Of a stretch of 21,700 nucleotides of DNA, positions 5,257 to 13,638 are shown one piece after another; positions within the stretch are counted from its first letter, which is position 1; the number at the start of each line of letters is the position of its first letter. The notes under the pieces are model-generated. The model was not told the origin of the DNA. It worked only from the letters and a program-made list of their open reading frames with translations, and did not search any database. The position numbers and the translations under genes were made by a program. This DNA is from a virus, in IMG/VR virus record IMGVR_UViG_3300037427_001410, positions 1 through 21,700 of that record. One strand, written 5' to 3'.

Positions 5257-7819
5257 TATCTTTAGTGATATCCCAAACATTCTCATCAGAATCTAATTCT
5301 AACATATCTTGTTTCTTACCTGTCCACACTACCCAAGACTTCTGTTCATCCAACGGAACCATTCTCACATGGAATCTAGTATCGAACTTGTCTCCCTTGA
5401 TTCTATATTCATGATAGCCATCTCTCTGAACTCCTAATTCGACCTCACCCGAATCTATCTCCTTTCTATGTTCGCCTAAATCCTTGCCGACTATAGCCGG
5501 ATACTTAGCAGACTTTCCAAATAGGTCATAGACATCATCTAGTTCTGTAATGTCAATCATCCAGAAATTCCTAGACTCTCCTAGTTTTAGAATGAAATCC
5601 AAATTCTCATCTTCCCTTAGCATGATACTGAAACTTCCAGAATCAACCTTGGAAACCTCTGGCTCTTCTACGTCCTTCTCCAAGACATCATCCAATGCGG
5701 TGAACTTGTTAGGGTGATGGTATTTGAGACTCTCTTGTTCCTTCAACCAACTCATCAACATATCATCCGAGGAATCAAACACATCAGCAAAGACCTCTGG
5801 ATACTCTTTCTTGGTGAAATCAACTATCTTACCAAATGGAGTTTTCCTGTTATCGTATGTCTCGATGATTTCATTACGAATCGCTATTCTAAGTTCGGAC
5901 CTTCTAGACTTGACAAGTTTCTCCATCTCAGTCTTCCAAACGTCTATGTCGTAGAGCGCATTCTTCGCCATCAGAGAATCACCATTGAACCCGTAGATTG
6001 TGAACCCATCAAATTCGCTCTTCGCGATTATCTCCGCATTGCCGTGTATGCCATCCGTGATGAAGAATCCCTTCTTGACCTTCTTACCATTAGTCTGAGT
6101 AAGCCCACTGACTAACTTGTATGGGTTCAGACTACTGATGGCCTCTCCTGCATCAGATGCTAGAGATTTCCTAGTCTTCGTAGCGAGTTGCTCCAATGTC
6201 TCTACCTTGTCAGATTGGTCGACTTCTGGTATCTCTATGAGTTTGGCAGAGTAAAGGGTAAATCCTTCTTTGTTTTTCTTTACCTCATCCACCTTGACTC
6301 GGACAATACTACCGACATCCACGTTCTCCTTCGTATTCAGTGCCTTGCCAACAGGAAGGTATTCCTTCTCATCATGCTCTGTTGTCTTGTAAGTTCTAGC
6401 AACTTCAGCACTGACTGGCCCAACCCCTAACGAATATGATTTCATACCACTCTTGGTTGTCTTCTTCTCTAGAACAATCACATCAAGGTCAACGAACTTC
6501 TTCCACTTAATCCACTTAGGGTTCTTCCTGTTACCTATGTAATAGGTCGATTCCAAATCCTTGATAATTACTCCCTCTGAAGCAGGTAGTTCCATGATGT
6601 CCTTGGCATACTCACCAACCTCCTTTATCGAATCTGCCATTCTAGTGTCCTTCTTAGATGGGAATGCCAGTTGCTCAGAGGAGTGTTGACTGAACTGATA
6701 GAGAAGAGTATTGATTCTCTCTCGCAATGGCTCACCATGCATGTCATTCCCCTCATGGTGCATGATGTCGAAAACATGCGCTCTTAGTTGTCCTCCTTTC
6801 TTCTTCTTGAATACATGTGTTATGGTGTCTGCCCGATGAAGAGGCTCATCACCATCAAACAAAACTAGTTCTGCATCTAGAATGCAATCTCCGAATTGCT
6901 TCTCCTTTAGTTTCTCTATCTGGTCCTTGCAAGCATCTGAGATATCCTTCTCATTGTAGGAGTATGCCTTGATGCTCTTACCCTTCTTATGGAGTTGTAT
7001 CCGCATTCCATCATACTTCTCTTGGACTAGGTAATCTCCTGAGAACCCCTTGAGGGCCTTCATGTCATCAATCTCAAAAATCCGATACATTGGTTTGTTG
7101 GGTACTATGAAATCAATCTCGGCCTTTTCCTCATCACTCTTCTCTGCTTTTTTTATATCGACTTCCAGAAGGTTGTCCCACTTAGGCTTCTCGTATTCTC
7201 TGAGAAACATATCCTTGAGTGTCTTGAGTGCATTCTTGACTTTGGATTCTATTCTCCTGTTATCCTCGTCTTCCTTGCCATAATGCTCTATGATGTATAG
7301 TGACAAATCATCCTCATCCAAATCCAATCCCATGAAACCATTGGTTATTTCATCCGCATCTAGATTCTTAGTGTCCCATACCTTATCTGGCAATGCCTTG
7401 GAATGTGACCGCAATGCATAGTGCAAGAAGGCAATAAGAACAGATTCGTTCTCTAGCATAGTGGGTATGACATCATCTTCACCGAACTTCTTTGAGAATG
7501 GGTCAGTGACCTTCTCGGACCTGAACCTCATGTCCTTTACCGCTTCAAACAAATTCTTCGCTTCAACGGATTGTGGCTTCTTGGCCCCATCATCGAAAAC
7601 CAACTTCTCATCAATATAGTCCTTCAACTCAGATGAGAAGTCGCTCAGAGAATCATACTTGTCTTTGATATGTTCTACACTATCCGCCCAATCATCAGAA
7701 TACTCCGATGGGTTGTTTCTAGCAGACAGGTATGCGTATCGGACTTTCTCAAAAAAATCCAAGACCTCTTTGGTTAGGTCTTCAGTCTCTTTCTCAAATT
7801 CAAGTCCTGATATGGGCAT
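5228..7819 (-). CDS. ATP-dependent DNA ligase with large N- and C-terminal extensions
   Basis: 863 aa, ATG 7819. The nucleotidyltransferase core is clear: motif I EKYDGMRI with the adenylated lysine K268, DAELV (315-319), motif III VFDIMHHEG (about 349-357), motif IV EGVIIK (415-420) and motif V KWIKWKK (435-441). It is followed by an OB-fold region to about 530 (GSIVRVKVDEV). It should seal nicks in duplex DNA using ATP. The usual archaeal/viral enzyme is about 550-600 aa. Here ~260 residues precede motif I without an obvious match to the standard DNA-binding domain, and ~330 residues follow the OB fold. The last ~130 residues (FSIMLREDENLDFILKL... then KSWVVWTGKK) faintly resemble the LigD phosphoesterase fold but without its histidines; this is tentative. 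Its position between head genes is unusual. Confidence 0.92.
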   Translation of the reverse strand: MPISGLEFEKETEDLTKEVLDFFEKVRYAYLSARNNPSEYSDDWADSVEHIKDKYDSLSDFSSELKDYIDEKLVFDDGAKKPQSVEAKNLFEAVKDMRFRSEKVTDPFSKKFGEDDVIPTMLENESVLIAFLHYALRSHSKALPDKVWDTKNLDADEITNGFMGLDLDEDDLSLYIIEHYGKEDEDNRRIESKVKNALKTLKDMFLREYEKPKWDNLLEVDIKKAEKSDEEKAEIDFIVPNKPMYRIFEIDDMKALKGFSGDYLVQEKYDGMRIQLHKKGKSIKAYSYNEKDISDACKDQIEKLKEKQFGDCILDAELVLFDGDEPLHRADTITHVFKKKKGGQLRAHVFDIMHHEGNDMHGEPLRERINTLLYQFSQHSSEQLAFPSKKDTRMADSIKEVGEYAKDIMELPASEGVIIKDLESTYYIGNRKNPKWIKWKKFVDLDVIVLEKKTTKSGMKSYSLGVGPVSAEVARTYKTTEHDEKEYLPVGKALNTKENVDVGSIVRVKVDEVKKNKEGFTLYSAKLIEIPEVDQSDKVETLEQLATKTRKSLASDAGEAISSLNPYKLVSGLTQTNGKKVKKGFFITDGIHGNAEIIAKSEFDGFTIYGFNGDSLMAKNALYDIDVWKTEMEKLVKSRRSELRIAIRNEIIETYDNRKTPFGKIVDFTKKEYPEVFADVFDSSDDMLMSWLKEQESLKYHHPNKFTALDDVLEKDVEEPEVSKVDSGSFSIMLREDENLDFILKLGESRNFWMIDITELDDVYDLFGKSAKYPAIVGKDLGEHRKEIDSGEVELGVQRDGYHEYRIKGDKFDTRFHVRMVPLDEQKSWVVWTGKKQDMLELDSDENVWDITKDKYAKLELPN

Positions 7820-7836
7820 TCAACAACATGCCCCCC

Positions 7837-8070
7837 CTAGTTCGTGTCACCAGCAAGTCCGTATCCTGAATTGGTGTCATCAGTCGATACTGGGTTCTTC
7901 ACCTTCTCTTCCTTGGGGTTCTTTTTTGGTCGCGTGACCTTCACAGTCTCCCCGTTGACATCTTCCTTGTTCTCAAGGATACCCAGATTCTGCGCTTCCT
8001 GAATTACTGTCTTTGCCTTGTCTATAGTCGTGTGGACAAGCATCTCTTCCTTGCTTATTTTCTCTGGCAT
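7837..8070 (-). CDS. small lysine-rich protein of unknown function
   Basis: 77 aa, ATG 8070 with GGTGATT immediately upstream, 4 bases after the previous stop. The N-terminal half is helical (KISKEEMLVHTTIDKAKTVIQEAQNLG); the rest is basic and apparently disordered, ending GYGLAGDTN. No family recognised. It belongs to a run of four small genes between the 918-aa protein and the ligase, probably structural or accessory head proteins. Confidence 0.65.
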   Translation of the reverse strand: MPEKISKEEMLVHTTIDKAKTVIQEAQNLGILENKEDVNGETVKVTRPKKNPKEEKVKNPVSTDDTNSGYGLAGDTN

Positions 8071-8074
8071 CTAA

Positions 8075-8308
8075 TCACCCCATTGTCTCGACTATCTTGT
8101 GTATGTCTTCCCAATCCATCTTGGATATCACATCGCCCGTAGGCATGTTACTTGGGTTATCGTTCATAGAGGGAGTAGGAGTGTCAGCCACAACGAAGCC
8201 TGACTTCATTAGTAGATTATCATTGTGATATACTGTTTGTTCTAGATTCTTCACTTTGTCTACTAGTTCTTTTAGTAGAATTAACATTTCATTTTGTTCT
8301 TCGCTCAT
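8075..8308 (-). CDS. small coiled-coil protein with C-terminal M-x-W-x-x-I tag
   Basis: 77 aa, ATG 8308 with GGTGG upstream. The N-terminal ~30 residues form a leucine/valine heptad pattern (EMLILLKELVDKVKNLEQTV), likely a coiled coil. A proline/asparagine-rich linker follows, and the protein ends KMDWEDIHKIVETMG. That end closely parallels the scaffold C-terminus (EMSWDDIHNLTRGN), suggesting both bind the same partner. No known family recognised; a mini-scaffold or capsid-associated role is inferred. Confidence 0.7.
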   Translation of the reverse strand: MSEEQNEMLILLKELVDKVKNLEQTVYHNDNLLMKSGFVVADTPTPSMNDNPSNMPTGDVISKMDWEDIHKIVETMG

Positions 8309-8515
8309 TCAATCCACCATCGTATCTAATACTATCATCATGTCTGTTAGTGAGTCCATCAATTTATCAACGCTCTCTTTTGGCATACTTGCAGAAAAGT
8401 TTTCATCGTGGTCTAACAGCCCTTCTAATTTACGAGCGCACTCTGCAATATCATCTCTTTGGCCTGACTCTAAAAAAGCCCCGTCTTCTTCTTTCATTAT
8501 TTTCTTCCAACTCAT
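8309..8515 (-). CDS. small helical protein with N-terminal M-x-W-x-x-I tag
   Basis: 68 aa, ATG 8515 overlapping the previous stop (ATGA). It begins MSWKKIMKEEDGAF, related to the N-termini of the 109-aa and 625-aa proteins. The rest is predicted helical, with a C-terminal stretch ESVDKLMDSLTDMMIVLDTMV that could pack as an amphipathic helix. No family recognised. Confidence 0.68.
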   Translation of the reverse strand: MSWKKIMKEEDGAFLESGQRDDIAECARKLEGLLDHDENFSASMPKESVDKLMDSLTDMMIVLDTMVD

Positions 8516-8841
8516 TTCTTCTTGCCCCCTTTCTTCTTTGGATAAATCTGTTCTCTAATTTGTAAGTAAAGTGTTTCGTAGTCCTTTCTTAGTTCTGCGG
8601 CTGATGCCATGATATCTAAGTTCTTCTCCTCAAAGCCAGTGACTTTCTTCTGTAATGACTTACTTGACTTCACGAATTCAACACCACTCAATTCGTCTAT
8701 CAAATCAGAGAGCCTCGTCATATCCTTGCCGAACATCTCAGTTGGTTGAGAGGCCTGTAGCAGTTTCTTGATTTTCTTCTTCTGCTTGGGATTCATCTTA
8801 TCTAGAACAGAATCGGCTTTGAGAATATCCTGCCAATTCAT
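8512..8841 (-). CDS. 109-aa helical protein with N-terminal M-x-W-x-x-I tag
   Basis: ATG 8841, with GGTGTGG upstream. Starts MNWQDILKADSVLDKM, almost the same as the 625-aa protein (MSWQTILKADSLLKAM). The body is helical and basic, ending in a lysine/glycine tail (PKKKGGKKK) that could contact DNA. It lies directly after the 918-aa gene and overlaps the next small gene by 4 bases. Not recognised as a known family. Confidence 0.7.
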   Translation of the reverse strand: MNWQDILKADSVLDKMNPKQKKKIKKLLQASQPTEMFGKDMTRLSDLIDELSGVEFVKSSKSLQKKVTGFEEKNLDIMASAAELRKDYETLYLQIREQIYPKKKGGKKK

Positions 8842-8862
8842 ACTCGTCCCACACCTATCTCG

Positions 8863-11619
8863 CTAATTACTCTTCTTGTTACTCTTCTCTTTGAGTTGTT
8901 GCATTGCCAAATTCTCTAGTTCCTCAATTGGCATCTTAGGATTCTCCTCTCTCAACTCTGCTATAATCTTCTTTTTTCTTTCTGATATGGCCTTTGGTGT
9001 AAAGTCAGTTTTCTTTCTGCGTCTTCGTTTTGGCCCACTCTCAAATTCAATTGGGTCACCTTCTTCAGCATATTCTTCTGGATTATCATATATCGCTTGC
9101 AATTCATCCGCATGCTTTGTAATTGTCTTAACCAATTCGTTAAACTCATCGATTGAGGAATTTTTATATTTTCCTTCCACTTCTTTCTCAGCCTTCTCAA
9201 TAGAACCATCCAAATCGAAATCTGCTTTCTTAGCGTGTGTCTGTAGCGAATCTTCCAGTGAACCTCTGAACGGGGATTTCTTATCAGCCACATTTTCTTT
9301 ATCCTTTGAGAAGGATTCATGGATTTTCTGGGTTTTCTCAAATATGGGTGCTACTCTTGATTTAGTTTTCTCAATGGCTCTATCCCATTGTTTCTGTCTA
9401 CGCTTCTCTTCCTTTTCCTCATGTGCTTGCAACTCTCGGAAGTCCATACTTGACAAGTCTATTTTTGGAATTTTCAAGGCTTTCTTGAGGTCAAGTATTG
9501 CTCTATCCAGTTGGTTGTTGAGAACTTTGAATTCACGAAGTGCCTTTTGTCCCACCGAGTTTTGAATGCTCACGTTGTAGTAGGCAACAAGATTAGCAAC
9601 AGTTTCTAGTTGTGAATGTATTATCTGTTCTCCACCTTTGACTTTTCTACGCTTATCAAGCAAGACCTTGATGTTGTCCTCTATCTCATCCTCTAAGAAA
9701 ATCAAGTTCTTTCTAACTGTATCATAATTGGGGTCATTCTGAATGAGTCTGTCAATGGTGAATTTTCTCTCCAATTTATCTTGGTCTTTCTTAGATTCCT
9801 GTAGGAAGTTCACCTTTCTTCTAGCAACATCCAACTCCTTGATTTTTCTCGGTGGCCTCATCTCGTCCTCACCAGAGATTTCTATCAAGTCCTTCATCAT
9901 CTCAGTTGCCTCTCGCCCGCGAGCATCTTCCCTAATGACTGGATTCGTCCATGAACCACTAACCCAAGTACTGTCTTTAGTAATGAATAAATCAGTTAAA
10001 CCATCATCTTCATCTGGCAGTTTGCCTTTGAAGAGTAGTTTTCTCAAATTCTCCCTTAGTTTATTTGGGATTTCCTCATATGCATTAACTGCTATTCTCT
10101 GCTTCTTAACAAGTTTAGCACTCTTAATATCACCAGAGTCCGGTGTGGCTTCATATTCAGCCATTCTATTCAGGGCTTGTTTAATTTTGTTAAGGGACTC
10201 CTGCCTCGTCTTACCCTTAACGTTGAATTCTATGAGTATGTCTCTTCCCTGATTGAAATCCTCACGCAAGTCCTTATCCTTTATCTCAGTCTCCTTGGTG
10301 ATTATACTGATGCCCTTCACTCCGAATTCCTTACTCAGATACTTCTTGATTTCGGTTATCGCCTTTCCTTTACTGTCGATTTCAACGATATCATAGTGGC
10401 GTTTCAACCACTTATCTCTTTTCTTGTTATAGAGTGCGCGTAGCAAATCGTTATACTCTTCAACCTCATTCTTCAATAGGATTTCATCTTGGTTTTTGTC
10501 TCTAGCATCTACGAACTTCTTACGCAAGCCTCTATCCCTTACCCAACCACCGATAACAGTATATGCTCTTTGGAAGGTCTTTTCACCATCCTTTTCCTCT
10601 GTTAATTCCCCACCTGTTGGTAGCGTAGACCCTGATAGATTGAGAAATATCAATTTCGCGACTCTATCTCTCTTCTCATCCACTTCGTCTTGAGGGGGAG
10701 AGAGTTGCTTACGACTCATCTCCTCAAATAGTTCCTTCATTGACTCATTCTTAACGAGCATCTCTGCTAGTTTCTTAGATTGGTATTGGGATTTCAACTT
10801 CTTAGAATTGTATACCTCTGGATTCCTAAACAACTCACTCAGTTTCTTCTCAAAATCCTCAACCACAACTGCACTGTAGTTAAGATTTTTTTCGCCGTTA
10901 GCATCCTTGGGGCCTTCTTTAATTGCATCTTCTACAGCAGTAGGAAACTCTACGCCAAAAGTAGTAACATAATCATCCCAAAGTTCTTTTTCGTTCTCAA
11001 ACTCGTCTTTGAACTCTTGATGCTTTTTCTTTCGCTCTTTGAAATCCTCGGCAGATTCTCCCTTCTCCTTCTTAGGTACTTTCAGAGCCTCCTTGGAATA
11101 CTTGTCCTTGTATGCAATATCCATGACACCATCCTTATCCTCAAGGTAATCATAGTCCTTGGCCTTCACGGTTGGAAATTTCTTATCCGCGCCTTTAGTA
11201 TGCTTAACCCACGCTTTCATCAATTGGGTTCTACTGATGACATCATCATAGTCGATGGTAACATCGTTCATAGTCAAGTCAACGGCATCAGGTTCGTCAT
11301 CAAACAATTTGTCTTGGGTAAGAGTCAATTTACTACGGGACGGATACTCTATCTCTTTCTCAATCTTATCTTTCAACTTGTCATACTTCTTTTGGAATTC
11401 AGGGGGTATTCTCACCCTACCACTGATAATCTCATTCATGAATGGGGCAGACTTTCCTGCGATGTAATCCCTAGTCCAAGTATCCATTCTCTTTTTTAGT
11501 TCAGCATCGAATTCCTTTCTCTTTGCACCTGACAACTTTTTGATTTTTGCTCTGATGTTTTCATTCAACCTTTCCTTCTCTTCTTCCTGCTCTTCAATGG
11601 TGGCCTTCAGAAGTAGCAT
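8863..11619 (-). CDS. very large charged coiled-coil head protein of unknown function
   Basis: 918 aa from ATG 11619, chosen because GGTGAG is 5 bases upstream; an in-frame GTG at 11628 is an alternative. It has extreme Lys/Glu content with long helical, coiled-coil-like stretches throughout. Some possibly globular sections lie in between (around residues 430-480 KGISIITKETEIKD... and 545-580 LFITKDSTWVSGSW), with a basic cluster KRRRRKK near the C-terminus. No enzymatic motif or membrane segment is visible. It follows portal genes and precedes small tagged proteins. Candidate roles are an internal head or DNA-ejection protein or a large scaffold-like organiser. Tape-measure is less likely, since tail genes are absent and it lies within the head region. 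Confidence 0.7.
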   Translation of the reverse strand: MLLLKATIEEQEEEKERLNENIRAKIKKLSGAKRKEFDAELKKRMDTWTRDYIAGKSAPFMNEIISGRVRIPPEFQKKYDKLKDKIEKEIEYPSRSKLTLTQDKLFDDEPDAVDLTMNDVTIDYDDVISRTQLMKAWVKHTKGADKKFPTVKAKDYDYLEDKDGVMDIAYKDKYSKEALKVPKKEKGESAEDFKERKKKHQEFKDEFENEKELWDDYVTTFGVEFPTAVEDAIKEGPKDANGEKNLNYSAVVVEDFEKKLSELFRNPEVYNSKKLKSQYQSKKLAEMLVKNESMKELFEEMSRKQLSPPQDEVDEKRDRVAKLIFLNLSGSTLPTGGELTEEKDGEKTFQRAYTVIGGWVRDRGLRKKFVDARDKNQDEILLKNEVEEYNDLLRALYNKKRDKWLKRHYDIVEIDSKGKAITEIKKYLSKEFGVKGISIITKETEIKDKDLREDFNQGRDILIEFNVKGKTRQESLNKIKQALNRMAEYEATPDSGDIKSAKLVKKQRIAVNAYEEIPNKLRENLRKLLFKGKLPDEDDGLTDLFITKDSTWVSGSWTNPVIREDARGREATEMMKDLIEISGEDEMRPPRKIKELDVARRKVNFLQESKKDQDKLERKFTIDRLIQNDPNYDTVRKNLIFLEDEIEDNIKVLLDKRRKVKGGEQIIHSQLETVANLVAYYNVSIQNSVGQKALREFKVLNNQLDRAILDLKKALKIPKIDLSSMDFRELQAHEEKEEKRRQKQWDRAIEKTKSRVAPIFEKTQKIHESFSKDKENVADKKSPFRGSLEDSLQTHAKKADFDLDGSIEKAEKEVEGKYKNSSIDEFNELVKTITKHADELQAIYDNPEEYAEEGDPIEFESGPKRRRRKKTDFTPKAISERKKKIIAELREENPKMPIEELENLAMQQLKEKSNKKSN

Positions 11620-11628
11620 ATGTCTCAC

Positions 11629-11856
11629 CTAGAATGGAATGTTTTCTTTTCGGTTCTTAGATTTCTTAGGTAAGATGATAACATCAGGGATGTCAGCAGA
11701 TGTAGGTATCTTCTTCTCTACTGTCGTACTCTTATCGACACCAGCAACGGAATAGTCCCTATTCTTCTTCACCTTGTTTACTTGCTCTCTTCGTTCTGCT
11801 ATTCTAGCCGCCTTCAATTCTCTTTCCAACTGCCTTACACTTTTTTCTTCACTCAT
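11629..11856 (-). CDS. 75-aa basic protein with N-terminal coiled coil
   Basis: ATG 11856 behind GGAGG at 6 bases. The N-terminal half is a charged helix (SVRQLERELKAARIAERREQVNKV); the C-terminal half is basic and proline-containing. It overlaps the preceding 44-aa ORF by 8 bases. Its stop (TAG) forms part of the ribosome binding site region of the 918-aa gene. No family recognised. Confidence 0.68.
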   Translation of the reverse strand: MSEEKSVRQLERELKAARIAERREQVNKVKKNRDYSVAGVDKSTTVEKKIPTSADIPDVIILPKKSKNRKENIPF

Positions 11857-11983
11857 TTTTCTTCCTCCATTTTTTGCTTTCTTTACTCATCTTTAGAAAT
11901 TCTTCTAGTCTCTTATCTGTCTCTGCATTCAATTTGTCAATCTCTTCTTTCCATTTCCTTGCCGTTTCAAGAAGGTCGCTCAA
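11849..11983 (-). CDS. 44-aa coiled-coil micro-ORF after portal
   Basis: Starts with TTG at 11983 overlapping the portal stop by 4 bases (TTGA) and ends inside the start of the next gene. The translation is a highly charged single helix with hydrophobic heptad positions (LLETARKWKEEIDKLNAE, then TDKRLEEFLKMSKESKKW). It fills the only gap between portal and the 75-aa gene exactly, and its composition matches its neighbours, which argues that it is real. The non-ATG start and the lack of a strong binding site reduce certainty. Confidence 0.6.
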   Translation of the reverse strand: MSDLLETARKWKEEIDKLNAETDKRLEEFLKMSKESKKWRKKNE

Positions 11984-13638
11984 CCTACCCGCCTCTCTGT
12001 TCGCCTATCGACATTACGATTACCTGCTTCCTTTGGTAATCCTGAGAATCGCTTGTCTGGACCCTCACTCATACTAGGTTTGTTTCTGCCTTTCACAGTA
12101 GCGGGTTTTCCTGCTTGCTCGGCGGTTGGTCTTGTTCCGGCTTCCATCATTTGACCTAATTGTGATTGGTCGATATCCGTACCTGCGTATGGGTCCAACT
12201 CAAATTCACCTTCTGCACCTTCCTGTGCATTAGGGTCTTCCTTTGGTTCTGGTTTGTAGTAAGTGAATCTACCGTCATCATCCATATCTACCTCAAAGCC
12301 TAGATTCTTGATAGCCCCAGCAACGTTGACTTCTATCTCTCGCTTCCTCAATTTTGCAATCTCATCCTCCTCCTCTGATGGGGGCAACTTGAGATTCCAA
12401 TCACTGATGCCAAACTCTAGAGTCATGAATGGGAAGACGTAGTTATTCCAAATCGTCTGTGCCATCTCAACTGCTCTGTTGGTTACGAGTATTTGCATGC
12501 CCTCGTTATTCAACCCACCACTAGCAGAGTTGTCTGCCATGAAGATTTTACTGACTCCGTAGAATGCGGCAATCCTATCCCGCAAGTCTTCCTTGACAGC
12601 AATGTAGTCCATCTCCTTCAAGGTATTCATGAAGTTAATCCACTCAACAGAACCCTTTCCATTCTCTGCCTCTATTCCCATAACGGGAATGAAGTGGGGG
12701 TCTTGCTCAATCTTCTCTTTGACCCCTCGCCAAAATGACTTCATAGAATCGATGTTCCTAGTTTGCACTGCTAACAATCCCCTTGGCATTCTTGCCTTGG
12801 TGTATGATGAATTGACGTAATTCTCCATAGCCATTAGAGTAGTTACGTTATTCCACAATGTGATTATGGGTGATGTACCATAGAGCCTAGAAGGTGAGTA
12901 CTTGCTGAAGTGCAATACTTCTCCCTTGACGAAATACTGTTCCTCTCCATTCACCCTATTGACGTAGTGAACAGGGAACATGGCACTACCACAAACCTCA
13001 CAATTCTCATGCTTGTCCTGTGCGAGTTGGTTTCTATGGCGTAGGCATGTGAATCCCTTGATGCCCCTTTGCCCAACGTCATCTGTGTATAGGTGGAAGG
13101 TAACAGGGTCACCTCTGTATATCTCCTTGATTCTATGCATCTTGATGCAGTTATTGTTATCCAAGTAGTATTCCTTTACCATAACCAAGTAAGCATCATC
13201 GATTATGTTCAAGTCATCTTCCAATTCTTTCAATACATCAATGAATAGTTGCTCAGACTTGTTGACATGTTGCTCTAAGAATTGATGAGCGTATTTGAGT
13301 TGGGCCTTGTCTGGCTTTCTCAAATCAGTAGAACCACAGTCTGCACATTCCTTAACTGGACTCTGATGCTTGTTCCCGCAGGAATTGCATTGGGCTACGA
13401 ACGCCTCTTCCCAGATGTATCCTCTCCTGAATATCTCCTGCTTCAACTGAGTAGTACAAGTTCTAACGATAGTAGATTGCTTTGCTAGGTTGTAGATGAT
13501 GGGAGTGGTTAGGAAATATGACGTATCCTTTTCCTGAATCCCCGGATTGAATATGGTTCTATCCTCTGGTTTCGGTGTGGTATCCCTAAACAGCCTTGCA
13601 ATTGAAAATCTTCTCTTCTTTGGTTCTGGTTCTACCAT
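11980..13638 (-). CDS. portal protein with zinc-ribbon-like insertions
   Basis: 552 aa, ATG 13638 overlapping the upstream stop by one base (TAATG), with GGAGTTGTGG upstream. Portal hallmarks are VLHFSKYSPSRLYGTSPI (about 241-258), the long helix with NNVTTLMAMENYVNSSY, and RIAAFYGVSKIFM followed by GLNNEGMQ (about 355-383), as in HK97/SPP1-type portals. Unusually, two cysteine clusters interrupt the N-terminal half: C84/C87/C98/C101 (CNSC...CADC) and C198, H201, C213/C216 (CLRH...CEVC), both suitable for zinc binding. The portal dodecamer is the DNA gate at the head vertex and docks the terminase. The C-terminal ~100 residues are acidic then basic and probably flexible. Confidence 0.88.
   Translation of the reverse strand: MVEPEPKKRRFSIARLFRDTTPKPEDRTIFNPGIQEKDTSYFLTTPIIYNLAKQSTIVRTCTTQLKQEIFRRGYIWEEAFVAQCNSCGNKHQSPVKECADCGSTDLRKPDKAQLKYAHQFLEQHVNKSEQLFIDVLKELEDDLNIIDDAYLVMVKEYYLDNNNCIKMHRIKEIYRGDPVTFHLYTDDVGQRGIKGFTCLRHRNQLAQDKHENCEVCGSAMFPVHYVNRVNGEEQYFVKGEVLHFSKYSPSRLYGTSPIITLWNNVTTLMAMENYVNSSYTKARMPRGLLAVQTRNIDSMKSFWRGVKEKIEQDPHFIPVMGIEAENGKGSVEWINFMNTLKEMDYIAVKEDLRDRIAAFYGVSKIFMADNSASGGLNNEGMQILVTNRAVEMAQTIWNNYVFPFMTLEFGISDWNLKLPPSEEEDEIAKLRKREIEVNVAGAIKNLGFEVDMDDDGRFTYYKPEPKEDPNAQEGAEGEFELDPYAGTDIDQSQLGQMMEAGTRPTAEQAGKPATVKGRNKPSMSEGPDKRFSGLPKEAGNRNVDRRTERRVG

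Noticed and set aside
7831-7837. Run of seven C (G on the coding strand) between a 77-aa gene and the ligase, a possible frameshift site
   Set aside because: The stop codon of the upstream gene ends at the first G of the run, so slippage in the run cannot fuse the two frames.
8863-11619. 918-aa coiled-coil protein as tail tape-measure
   Set aside because: No hydrophobic segments, no tail genes next to it, and it lies between portal and scaffold genes; an internal head role fits better.
5166-11628. Similar N-termini MLLKAE (protease) and MLLLKAT (918 aa) as part of the shared tag
   Set aside because: Too short and lacking the tryptophan and spacing of the M-x-W-x-x-I peptide; could be chance.
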